A DNA stretch of 64,000 nt from Alitta virens (Eukaryota; Annelida; Polychaeta; Phyllodocida; Nereididae), in NCBI GenBank assembly GCA_932294295.1, contig OW028581.1:17969162-18033161 (forward strand). The letters are read 5' to 3'. Under the pieces are notes generated by a model that ran no database searches, had not been told where the DNA came from, and worked only from the letters and a program-made list of their open reading frames with translations. Both the position numbers and the translations under genes were made by a program. Shown one piece after another: positions 11,731-20,856 of the stretch (position 1 is its first letter; every line of letters begins with the position of its first letter).

Positions 11731-12590
11731 ATGGTTGAATTATATAACAGAAATTTTTGCTACCTGCTGAACGTGTGGATAGGATTTCATTTCTAAATGT
11801 AATAGGTGACATGGTGTTTTGACACTTGATGATGGTGTTTAGTGACACACTAATTGGGTGCTTTTTATTCGGCGAACAGTCGTAGTAGAGTGGAGCACGC
11901 CAGTTACGTAATAGGTGTAATAGGTGGGCATGGTGTTTTTGTTTCATCCAGTGAAATTACCCAGCAAATGCTGTAAAGATCTAGTAAGATGAATAGGCCT
12001 ACCTTGCTCCATCTATGGTTATAGTTACTAATGAAAAGTTTTATGTTGCTAACTGCATGAGCACCGCAGTGGTCGCATCAACCGTTTATAAAAAAATGGA
12101 TTTACACAATTTCAACTGAAATTAACTAAAACTGAATTTTTTTCAAGAGCCAAATATTGCACATTAGACGCATGGCCTGGTTAATTTTGTCGGGCCAGGT
12201 AGAGTTAGCCCAGTCTATTGCTTGCGCACATGAACCGAGTCAAACCGCGTCATTCTATCCAGAAAAAATGCACCGGTTGATGTCATTAGTGCATTGGTCT
12301 CCTGCTGATTGGCAGTCTGAAGGTTTCATACATCGTAGTTGCAGCTGCAATTTAACAGGCTCTCGTGTAACGAAAGTTCAGATGTAATGAACGACCTTTG
12401 TCTGAATTTATAATATCATATTTCCTCATTCGTCATTTAGAGAGAACTCCTAACATATCATCATTGTGCCATGCACTTAGGGAAATGAGTTTGATTGCAT
12501 AACTTTGACTGTATCCTTCAGACTTAATAACTGTTTGTAACCTTTGTCATGAAGAACAATTAGTTCATAGAGAATGAAAGCTTCATTGCT
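11731..12590. other. intergenic gap between convergent DCAF5 and GPx genes
   Basis: The gap is about 870 bp between the putative DCAF5 polyadenylation site and the GPx polyadenylation signal on the other strand. The short open frame at 12157-12387 shows no family resemblance. I see no further feature. Confidence 0.5.
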
Positions 12591-12608
12591 TGAAAAATGA
12601 CACAAGTC

Positions 12609-12614
12609 TTTATT
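12609..12614 (-). terminator. polyadenylation signal of GPx copy A
   Basis: On the - strand the sequence reads GGAATAAAGACTTG, with the canonical AATAAA about 255 nt after the stop codon. The identical hexamer and context occur in copy B at 17681-17686. Cleavage should occur 10-30 nt further (plus-strand about 12,580-12,600). Confidence 0.75.
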
Positions 12615-12720
12615 CCACAATTGTAAGCATCAGAGTTAACAACCAAGGCCAAATGCACTAAAGGCCAAAAGGTCGAACTACTAACAATTAAAACAGACCA
12701 ACCGTAGGGTTTGCGGACTG

Positions 12721-12760
12721 CTCATCATAATCTTACAAAATAGGTCAAGACATGAGTCAT
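12721..12760 (-). promoter_or_regulatory. candidate SECIS element, GPx copy A
   Basis: About 108 nt after the stop codon the - strand has ATGA (12760-12757), a helix strand CTCATGTCTT, an apical loop, the other strand AAGATTATGA and then TGAG. The UGAC/UGAG pair can make the tandem G-A, A-G quartet that SECIS-binding protein 2 recognises. The helix has 9 bp with one bulged U. The apical motif here is GACC rather than the usual AA, which could make it the rarer CC-type or a weakened element. The selenocysteine UGA demands a SECIS in this 3' UTR; the exact fold is inferred. Confidence 0.5.
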
Positions 12761-12867
12761 GTGGCTGCAGCACTGACCCGAACAGTGCCGCTTGCCAAAA
12801 AAAAAAGGACTACATATAATTATATAACAAGTTGAAGTTAGCTAAGTATTGGTTAATACGTAGCTAA

Positions 12868-15047
12868 TTAATGAATCCACTGGGTGGACATAAATCCGTC
12901 CGTGGTCCAAGAGGATTCATGTCCACCCAGTGGTTTCATGGCAGTGTTGTCGGCTGATTCAGCCAGGAGGGATCTTACTTCATCAGCCAGGTCAATAGGG
13001 TCCACTGCAGGTGCATGGCGAGATACTGCCACTCCGGCTCTGAAAGAAATGGTTAAATAGTAATAACTATTACAGTGCTTTTTGGCTGATGCTTCTTAAA
13101 TTATTCTCCAGATGGTGCAAAACTCCGTTCCTGAATATTAGATAACAAAATTTATGATAAAAGAGAGTGATATTATACAATAACACGTGAAGGGTCTTAT
13201 TTATCAAATACATTTGTTGTAAAATGGTGTATATTGGACTATGTCTTAAGACATCAGTAATGTCTACTCTGGGTTTCTTGTTCTTCTTTAATTAAGTGGG
13301 TATTATCTTACTTGTTGACGAGGAATTTCTCGAAGTTCCATGTTATGTCTGTTTGCTTAAATGGGCTCCAAAACAGGTTGGCTGGATTGCCGAAATCAAG
13401 TGTTGGGTTTGGACAACCATTCTGTAAAATGCATAAGAATGGCCAGGTAATGGCAATTCATCGGATAAAGATTATTTTGAAATGGATATACAAGTAAAGA
13501 TTTCAAATATACTACGTGGACACACTCTTCCAAATCAATCGTCTCTACTTTCCAATGGTGTGATTGAGTGAAAAAGTTAAACTTATGTGACATATATTCT
13601 GTGCAATTATAGTGCAATTTCAGTTTAGTTGTCATTGAAATTCAACACACTTCGGGATGAGCTGATTGTCTTTCACAATATATGTGGCTATCTTTAATGC
13701 AAACTTTACAATTCCTATTCATTAGACATGTCCGTGACAGCTTGTCCCTGGGCCTAATTTTGGTGAGACTTATGAGAAAGAACAGGTGCGTGGTAGACAT
13801 TGAAAAAATTTCAAGTTTTTATCAGTATCCCAAGTTACTCTTATCATGAATGTGCATTTGTGCGTGATTGCATGGAATTTTTCAAAAATAGGCCTATATC
13901 AGCATACCATTATATTGACCTTGCTCGGAAGGTCGTTCACCTGGTTGTATTGTACTTTCAAAGGAGAAATTGTATATATTTTGGTAACATCTGGGAAATC
14001 CAGTACATGTATGTTAAAATTGACATGTTTAGCAGCTAATGCTAGTAATGCTCTCTGAGTATGTCAAAAAATCTTAGTGTTCCATATTGTCATACCTTAA
14101 GGAAGGTATAGAGGGCATGCTCATTATCCCCATTCACGTCTTCTATAGTTGTGAGCTCAAACAAGGGAACATATCCCTCTCCAGGACGAACTTCTCTGAT
14201 ACCAGTCATGAGTTCGGAATTCAGGCCGGGCTCCTGTTTTCCGAAATTGTTGCAAGGAACACCAAGGACTACAAATGTTTGGTCGTTGATCTCCTCAATT
14301 AGTGCATTCAAGTTACGATAGTTGACCCAAGTGTACCCTGCAAAGTAATAAAGATTCTAATGATCGTGATGGTGTATGCAGGGTTTGTTACATAATAGCT
14401 TCAAAGGGAACAATTTTGAGCTGAACTACATTACTGGTCTAGTTTAGCACAAGATGGCTTGGTACTCTATTAGGCTCAGGAATGGTCCAGAGTGCGGCAT
14501 CGTGTTTTGTCTCCCTCAAAATCTTTAGGTAATGCAGGCAAACCCAGCATTTTTGGATGGCAAAAACTATATCATGAACACTTCAGGACTAGATTCAAAA
14601 TCTACAAAATCCAGACCTAGGCTTTCAGGCTACTAGTCACACCCATCCAAGATGGTCTTTCTTGACAGAAATCAGCTGGTTCTGTGGCTCCATGTTTGCA
14701 GGCAATCATGCTTGAAGAGCTCAGTGAATAAGTATATGAATTAGAAGTGTACCCATTTGTGAACTAATGCTGACATCGCTGCTATAGCTATTGGCCTGCA
14801 TGTATACCATATTAGTGTTTCAAAAAGAACATGCTTGATGCATTTTGAACTCACCTCAGTAGGTGGCCACATTGACAACTAACACGACCTGACCTTGATA
14901 GTCAGACAAGTTGATGATGCTAGACTCGTCCACGGCAGTGAATGAGTAGTCATAGATTGTACCTTCCTGGCCATTACAGTTTATGCTTTGCGATGCTCCC
15001 ATTGATGAGAGCAACAGCAAAGCTGCTGCTTGGAAAACCCGCGCCAT
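12868..15047 (-). CDS. secreted selenocysteine glutathione peroxidase, copy A
   Basis: Coding exons in transcript order: 15047-14855, 14337-14096, 13421-13312 and 13039-12868. All borders are GT-AG. They total 717 nt, giving 238 residues. It reduces H2O2 and organic peroxides with glutathione. Residues 1-19 form a signal peptide (MARVFQAAALLLLSSMGAS), so it is probably extracellular, GPX3-like. The catalytic tetrad is visible: Sec64 (TGA at 14858-14856, in NVATY-Sec-G), Gln in FGKQEPG, and Trp-Asn in WNFEKFL. The loop DVNGDNEHALYTFLK, kept in tetrameric GPx types, is present. The ATG has a strong context (CACCATGG) four bases after the 3' splice site of a 5' UTR intron. Human GPX3 is 226 aa. 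The C-terminus after residue about 215 differs sharply from copy B and overlaps an inverted repeat. It lies tandem to copy B, same strand. Confidence 0.92.
12871..12937. repeat. 27 bp imperfect inverted repeat in the 3' end of GPx copy A
   Basis: 12871-12897 and about 12913-12939 are reverse complements with two mismatches, sharing the exact 15-mer CCACTGGGTGGACAT / ATGTCCACCCAGTGG. The repeat spans the last 23 or so codons of copy A and makes its C-terminus (ending FMSTQWIH) unlike that of copy B (ending FMRQDKH). Copy B has only the promoter-distal (12919-12933-like) arm in recognisable form, so the other arm appears new. Confidence 0.8.
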
Positions 15048-15050
15048 GGT

Positions 15051-15199
15051 GCTGCAATTGAAACAATGCATGTGTAAATGTGACTTTGGCATTCCAAAAA
15101 TTTATAGCTAGGATAACCACTGAAAGCCATGCAAAACCTAATAGTCATTTCACAGAAAATGTACAGAGAATTATTCACAACTTTTTCAAGTGGCTTACC
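15051..15199 (-). other. 5' UTR intron of GPx copy A
   Basis: On the - strand a donor (AAAAG|GTAAGC, exon end at 15199) and an acceptor (TTGCAG|CACCATGG, exon start at 15051) bracket a short intron of about 147 nt just before the start codon. Copy B has the same donor and acceptor contexts, at 20797 and 20377, with a longer intron. The first exon is therefore non-coding. Confidence 0.7.
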
Positions 15200-15254
15200 T
15201 TTTTATGCCCCAAATGCAGGTGATGCATGCATATTCGGAATGTATCCTTTTATA
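15199..15254 (-). promoter_or_regulatory. TATA promoter and non-coding first exon, GPx copy A
   Basis: TATAAAAG reads on the - strand at 15254-15247. Transcription would start about 25-30 nt downstream (near 15,222), giving a first exon of roughly 25 nt that ends at the donor at 15199. Copy B has the same architecture, which supports both. Confidence 0.6.
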
Positions 15255-16144
15255 TGTAACCACAGATTGGTCATTTCTTAGTGGGGAGCAGCTGAAAACC
15301 ACTTCCAAGAAATTTTCCAATTAACTACAGTATATCCAATTATACTTTATTTCGTTCTTTGGCCCCCTCCTGATTTTGACCTTCAAAAACTACCAAATCA
15401 TGGTGATTACAATGTAAAAAATTTTATTAGCTCGTGTGAACATGCATCAGAGTAAAGGTCACATTTGCCTATAAATTAAATTGCATCAGGAGGCTCGATC
15501 CTTATGGAAGGATTCTTCTCTTTGCCCTTTATTTTGTCTTTCCTTGTGCTGTTTATAGTTCATCATTTTGTTTGAAGTGATATTCTTATTTTAACTTAAT
15601 TAGAAGTGTCAATTGTCTTCTAATCAGCCAGAAAGTGTTTCAATCAGATATATAAGTCTCTCAAATACCCATCTGGGCCCCAATACAAGTGTACGTTTTC
15701 TCCTAGATAAGAGTTTGACGAAATCTTTAATATTTCAAATGGTCAGGTCCCCAGGCCAATGAGTAATTTTCTTTTTTTTTTAATTTAAGTAATTTTGGCT
15801 CAACGTATGCAACCATACTTGCTCTGAAGGCTAATTGGTTAGTGTGGCTGATTTCTGTGGTGGTGATTGATCAAAGGTTAAAAATAAGTTACAATAATAT
15901 GGTTAAGCAACTACCTCCTGCAAGTGTCGGTTAGAGTACAATACCCTCACTGGTGGATCCAGCCATGACTCTATGGGGGGGGGGGGGGGGGGGGCAAAGT
16001 CTCTACAGAGGAGCAAATCACGATTGAAGTCATTTCATAGGCCATATGTATTAATCCAGGAGGCAAGCACCATAACTATTAGGCCACAGCATCTCAAAAT
16101 CTCGCCTCCACAGCCCGCACAGGATTATAAGTGACTAACACTGA

Positions 16145-16357
16145 GAAAATATTTAATAACATTGGGATGTTGCTACCGGGCACAGAGTTGTTGAGAATTA
16201 TGCTGGTTGATACAACAACTCCGCCAAAGGTCCTGGGTTTGATTCGCAGCTTGAGGTACAAGTCAGGGAAAATATGTATTGACACTGGATGTTGTTCACT
16301 ACCTGGCAAAAAGTTGTTGAGAAAATGCAACATTAATACAACAACTCCGCCAAGTGG
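16145..16357 (-). repeat. two-unit SINE-like direct repeat
   Basis: 16145-16230 and 16268-16357 are diverged copies about 122 bp apart. Both contain TTGTTGAG followed by TACAACAACTCCGCCAA, so each unit also has an internal AGTTGTTG / CAACAACT inverted pair. The first is followed by GGGTTTGATTCGCAGC, which resembles a Pol III B box. I take it as old tRNA-SINE debris, not a gene. Confidence 0.45.
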
Positions 16358-16835
16358 ATTTTCACGGAAGGTTCTCTGTATTTTCACCAGGTGGCTAAAA
16401 CAGAATACTGCAATTCTATTGGCTGAAAAAGCTCCCCCCCCCCCCATTAGCTGTGATTGGCTGAAGCAAAGTGCATCCAAGCAGCAGTATTTATAGTGCA
16501 TTTTAATGTATATTTGACACGTTATCATTTAGTTGATGTTTGTTATTTTTCTGAGAAAGTTATATTTATGGATTCCGTATGTTATCACCTACTGTGTATG
16601 AAAAGCAAAATGAGTAAGAAGAGGAGAGGAAAGACTTATGTCTTGCTGAATTCAGGGCTGTTCAGTGAAAAGACTCTATTCCCTGCTTGATCTACATCTC
16701 GGTTGTGTGTTGCTGACATGAGATTAAATTGATAGTGCCTTCTACTCAGTGTTTTTAAACTAGCCATAAGTTGAGGCAGTTGAGCCTTCCACAACTGGAG
16801 TCAGTGTATTGGTAGGTTCCCAGATAGGACTGCAA

Positions 16836-16930
16836 ATCGGGACAACACAGTTGGGACAACACAGTTTTCACAATGGCTGCCGTTGGTCAACATCATGCTG
16901 ATGTCAAGCTGATGTCAAGCTGATGCAGCA
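16836..16930. repeat. short tandem duplications
   Basis: GGGACAACACAGTT is repeated twice in tandem at about 16,838-16,866. TGATGTCAAGC is then repeated at about 16,899-16,922. Both are small slippage-type duplications in the GPx intergenic spacer. Confidence 0.7.
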
Positions 16931-17003
16931 TGTTATCTGGGAATTAATCGTACAAGTGGAGTACAGACCTATGTAAAAAAATTACTCCAACAAAGGAGTT
17001 CCT

Positions 17004-17060
17004 TGAGGCAGTGGTAAGATGCTCACCTGCTCCTCTGAAGGTCGCAAGTTCATCCTTGGC
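17004..17060 (+). mobile_element. tRNA-derived SINE head (fragment)
   Basis: GAGGCAGTGGTAAGATGC resembles a tRNA D-arm/A box, and GGTCGCAAGTTCATCC some 35 nt later resembles a B box. The 14-mer CTCCTCTGAAGGTC at 17030-17043 recurs exactly in a similar unit at 49773-49786, so both belong to one family. The body is not delimited. Confidence 0.45.
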
Positions 17061-17680
17061 CCGGGCACCCTTTATGAGCAAAATCCCAACTCCAGGGGGC
17101 ATCAAATCCCACCTCCAGGGGCGTCAATTTCTCTTGACGATTGGGGGAGATGCAGGCCTACTTTGTATGTTCCACTGTGACTTTCCCTTGCTCGTACAAG
17201 TAGTAGCAGTTAATGCGCGGACAATGGCCAAGAGGTGGATCACTTCTGCCAAACTTATAAACTTGTACTGATATGTGATATTAAGTGTAAAGCTGTTTAA
17301 CAAAGCACAAATGTTCCAAAACAAAAGTGTTTGAAAAAGGGTAATTTTCATTTGTGAACTTCAGGGAGGGGGATGATTGCATTGATCATCCCCCCCTTCT
17401 CAGAAAGTGGGGGGTATACACATATGTATATCCCCCACATCTGCCTCTGAAATCGATGCCCCTGGTTGACTCCCCCTCTCTCTCACCTCACCAAGATGCC
17501 AATTAGAGGTTGTTTTTTTTGCTTCATTGTCATTTAAGTCCTCCATTGGTTGATAGCACAGACCTAGTACTTCAGGTCAAGTTTACAATCTAGCGGAGTT
17601 AGGTAGGTTGGTCAGTCACACATTTGATGGATAAACATTTGAACAAAAAGTAATTTAGAGAGAAAAATATGACACAAGTC

Positions 17681-17686
17681 TTTATT
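17681..17686 (-). terminator. polyadenylation signal of GPx copy B
   Basis: AATAAA on the - strand lies in the same context as copy A (GGAATAAAGACTTG), about 258 nt after the stop codon. Confidence 0.75.
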
Positions 17687-17793
17687 CCACAAATTGTAAG
17701 CGTCAGAGTTAACAACCAAGGCCGAATGCACTAAAGGCCAAAAGGTCGAACTACTAACAATTAAAACAGACCAACCGTAGGGTTTGCGGACTG

Positions 17794-17833
17794 CTCATCA
17801 TAATCTTACAAAATAGTTTAAGACATGAGTCAT
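17794..17833 (-). promoter_or_regulatory. candidate SECIS element, GPx copy B
   Basis: About 111 nt after the stop, the - strand reads ATGA (17833-17830), CTCATGTCTT, AAA, a 9 nt loop, AAGATTATGA and TGAG. The AUGA ... AA ... GA layout of a SECIS is complete. The quartet is UGAC with UGAG, the helix has 9 bp with one bulged U, and AA comes directly at its top. The AUGA-to-AA distance is 10 nt, slightly short for the class. It lies inside a block almost identical to copy A. Confidence 0.6.
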
Positions 17834-17943
17834 GTGGCTGCAGCACTGACCCGAACAGTGCCGCTTGCCAAAAAAAAAAAAGAAAGAAGAGATTTTACAT
17901 TAAGACAGATACATAGATTGCTTTGTGTTGTTTAAATAGAAAG

Positions 17944-20373
17944 CTAGTGTTTGTCTTGACGCATGAAGCCTCTGGGACTGCGGATAGAGTTGTATCCACC
18001 CTGTGGTTTCATTGCAGTGTTTTCAGCTGATTCAGCCAGGAGGGCTCTTACATTGTCAGCTAAAGTGGAAGGGTTGACCAGAGGTATGTGTCTGGAAACA
18101 GCCACTCCAGCTCTGAAATGAAAAAAATAGAAACTGTTAATATGGACATATTATCCATATAATATCAATTAAACTGCAACAGAAATATAAATCAAAAGCA
18201 GATTTTTTTTTCAGTATATAGAATGGAGAGTAGACAGATTTGACTGCTCTGAAAATAACTCTTTACCTGTTGACGAGGAATTTCTCAAAGTTCCAAGAAA
18301 TGTCATTCTGTTTAATTGGACTCCAAAACAAGTTGGCTGGGTTGCCGAAGTTGATGGTTGGGTTTGGACAACCATTCTGTAAAAAGAAAAGGATTAATTT
18401 TGATCTGTGAAGTGACATTCTAGAGGTGCTGTAGCCCAGTGGATAAGGTTCTCGCATTACAGGTCATAGGTTCAAGCCCCCACCATGGCATGGAGGAACT
18501 GAGCAGATACTTTGTAACTCTTCGCTCCACTCCACCCAGGTGTAAATGGGGAGCTGGCTATGGACAGTGATGGTGATTGTAGAGTGCTTAGCCCCCTGCA
18601 GGTAATTCTGTGTAATTGGCTGTATACTCCCCAGGGAGTTGAGAAAGGCTCATGCTTGAACAGGTCCGCTGGCGGGTTCAGTGCTCACTATTGAGTGAAC
18701 ACCACCTACCTTTCCCTCAACATGTTTATTGTAATCTCTTAGTAGCATGTCTTGTGAAAACATTCTAACAATGTATGAAATTGTTGGCATCATTCTTAAG
18801 TCTCCAGCATTCAGCTGGTCAACTCCATGCAATGCTCATAAACTTGGCCAAGATGTAAACTAAGACCAAACCAGGTCCTGTCCAGAAATTGTTCTAATTA
18901 ATGTTAATTGGCACTGACTACACAGTGGCTAAGGGCACACATAAAGGGAGATCTAAATACTAGAATTTATGTTTTCAATATGAGATGTAAAAATTTTCTC
19001 TCAAGGGCCCTTAAGAATAGTTTCCATCTAAATCAACTGATCTACATTCTAGCACATAGTATCTTATCATAAACATCAAGCCTGATTATGTTACCAGCCG
19101 AAAGGACCAGATGGCCTGCTCAGTTTTTGCAATAAGACCTTGTACCCTGTTTTCAATGGCCATCTGTCTCGAAGTGTTTCTGCTTTAGTTAGTGTGATTG
19201 CGTTTAGCTTAAGGTCAGTCCTGTTAGCAGCTAAAGTGGAATACCACTGGAATTATCCATTATTTTGATGAAATAGTTCCCAAAACCGTCTAGTGTGGGT
19301 CATGTGTGATGTGGTGACATCCATCAGAATGATGTATCCAAATTTGTTTGTATTCTTATACATGTGCTAACAACATAGTTAAAATGATTATATTTGCCGA
19401 TAATCTTCCAGGCTTTTCATCTTAAAGATGATGCTATCTAAAGAATGCAAATTCTGTCATATCATATTCAAGTGGTAAAATGACTAAATACCTTGAGGAA
19501 AGTGTAAAGAGGATGCTCATCTTCCCCATTCACATCCTCTCTGGTTGTGATGTCAAACATTGGCACAAATCCATCACCAGGACGAACTTCTCTGATACCA
19601 TTCATGAGTTCGGAATTCAGGCCGGGCTCCTGTTTTCCAAAATTGTTGCAAGGAACACCAATGACCACAAAGTCTGGGTCGTTGATCTCCTCAATTAGTG
19701 CATTCAAACCACGATAGTTCATCCAATTCAGCCCTGAAAGATTCAATACAAATAAGGCTAATGTTTAAACAATTAGCAAAGGTAGCTTATTATGTCAACT
19801 TTGCATAGTGGGTATCATGTGAGAAGTGCAAAGTTTCTCTAACCATTCATCATTTGCTGTTTTACCAGGAAGTCACATCAACAGTGTTATTGTACAAAGA
19901 CGTTCTAAGCCATCGGAAGGTGGAGATAGATCTGGATGGTTATGGTGGTTTTAATTAGCCATGGTGACATGCCGCATTGGCCAAACATCAGCCCAGCATT
20001 AGCCTAGTGCCTATCTAACAAAGACTTTATCTTGAATGCCATCTAGGTAATAGCTAAAGATGCCAAAGAGTTTTACAGGTTTGATTAGCAAAATATACTA
20101 TAACACAACAAGTAATTAAAACTTGCTAAGTAATTATACCCCTTTTAGCTCATAAATAATAAGTACACTCAACTGACCTCAGTAGGTGGCCACATTGATG
20201 AACAACATAACTTGACCTTGGTAGTCAGACAAGTTGATGGTGCGAGACCCATCCACAGCAGTGAATGAGTAGTCGTAGATTGTACCTGGCTGCGAATTAC
20301 AATTTATGCTTTGTTGCGATGCTCCCAGTGATGAGAGCAACAGCAAAGCTGCTGCTTGGAGAACCCGTGCCAT
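17944..20373 (-). CDS. secreted selenocysteine glutathione peroxidase, copy B
   Basis: Coding exons in transcript order: 20373-20178, 19733-19492, 18376-18267 and 18112-17944, totalling 717 nt (238 residues). Exons 2 and 3 have the same lengths as in copy A (242 and 110 nt), and all phases agree. The signal peptide is MARVLQAAALLLLSSLGAS. Sec65 (TGA at 20181-20179) lies in INVATY-Sec-G, one base before the donor GTCAGT. The other tetrad residues are the Gln of FGKQEPG and the Trp-Asn of WNFEKFL. The loop DVNGEDEHPLYTFLK is present, as in GPX1/GPX3-type enzymes. Function and location should match copy A: peroxide reduction outside the cell. Intron 2 (18,377-19,491) holds a tRNA-SINE. The protein is clearly paralogous to copy A but divergent, especially at the C-terminus. 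Confidence 0.92.
18425..18665 (+). mobile_element. tRNA-derived SINE in an intron of GPx copy B
   Basis: The 5' part is a clear tRNA-like Pol III promoter: A box GTAGCCCAGTGG at 18431-18442 and B box GGTTCAAGCCC at 18469-18479, with tRNA-like spacing. A non-tRNA body follows, containing CCACTCCACCCAGGTGTAAA and ending near CTCCCCAGGGAGTTGAGAAA. It is antisense to the host gene. Body sequences of this kind are familiar from marine deuterostome SINEs, but the family name cannot be given from sequence alone. Confidence 0.75.
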
Positions 20374-20796
20374 GGTGCTGCAAATACACAGGTGCCATCT
20401 TGTGTTAATAGGTAGCAATATAAATATGATAGATTTTAACAGTAAAGACAGTTTGCAGCTTCTGATGTAGACCTCATAAATCACTGCACTGAGATGTAGC
20501 ATGTGTATTTCAGTTTTGTATGACGCCAATTGGTAGAATGGCCGAATACTTGACACAATCACAAAAATACAATAACTAAGTAGCAGTTGCTGAACACAAG
20601 GTATAAATTATGATTTACGTTATGTAAACGATGAGTTATGCAAGTAAATTATATTTAAAGAGGAAGCTTGTGCTGAAAACTAATGAACCTGAATTAGTCA
20701 GATTACCACTTGATGGTCCAAATAATTGAAGATTTTAAACTGCATTACAAAATTTTACGAAGTTCCATAACAGCAACCCTTAATAGTTCCACTTAC

Positions 20797-20856
20797 CTTT
20801 TCTTAGCACTTCAAACGCAGGTTGCATACAGGCATGTGTAAACCTAACTTTATATA
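20797..20856 (-). promoter_or_regulatory. TATA promoter and non-coding first exon, GPx copy B
   Basis: TATATAAAG reads on the - strand at 20856-20848. A start about 28-30 nt downstream gives a first exon of about 25 nt ending at the donor AAAAG|GTAAGT (exon end 20797). The 5' UTR intron runs to the acceptor at 20378, four bases before the ATG. The layout mirrors copy A. Confidence 0.65.

Larger units (their letters stand above)
15255..17665. other. spacer between the two GPx genes, repeat-rich
   Basis: I see no coding exon. It contains an 18 nt G run (about 15,977-15,994), a SINE-like direct repeat (16145-16357), a C run near 16,434-16,446, short tandem duplications near 16,836-16,930, a tRNA-like SINE head near 17,004 and an imperfect 32 bp palindrome (about 17,408-17,439, GTGGGGGGTATACACATATG and its mirror). 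The open frames at 16,094-16,528 come from the repeats. Confidence 0.5.

Noticed and set aside
12655..12732. Alternative SECIS placement using the second ATGA (ATGATGAGCAGTCCGC then AAACC)
   Set aside because: It has a good helix and an AA before a mini-stem, but the 3' strand lacks the GA needed to complete the quartet. The fold at 12721-12760 has both halves.
16094..16528. 144-codon - strand ORF with repeated GGVVV segments
   Set aside because: It is produced by the SINE-like direct repeat at 16145-16357. The repeated peptide tracks the repeat units.
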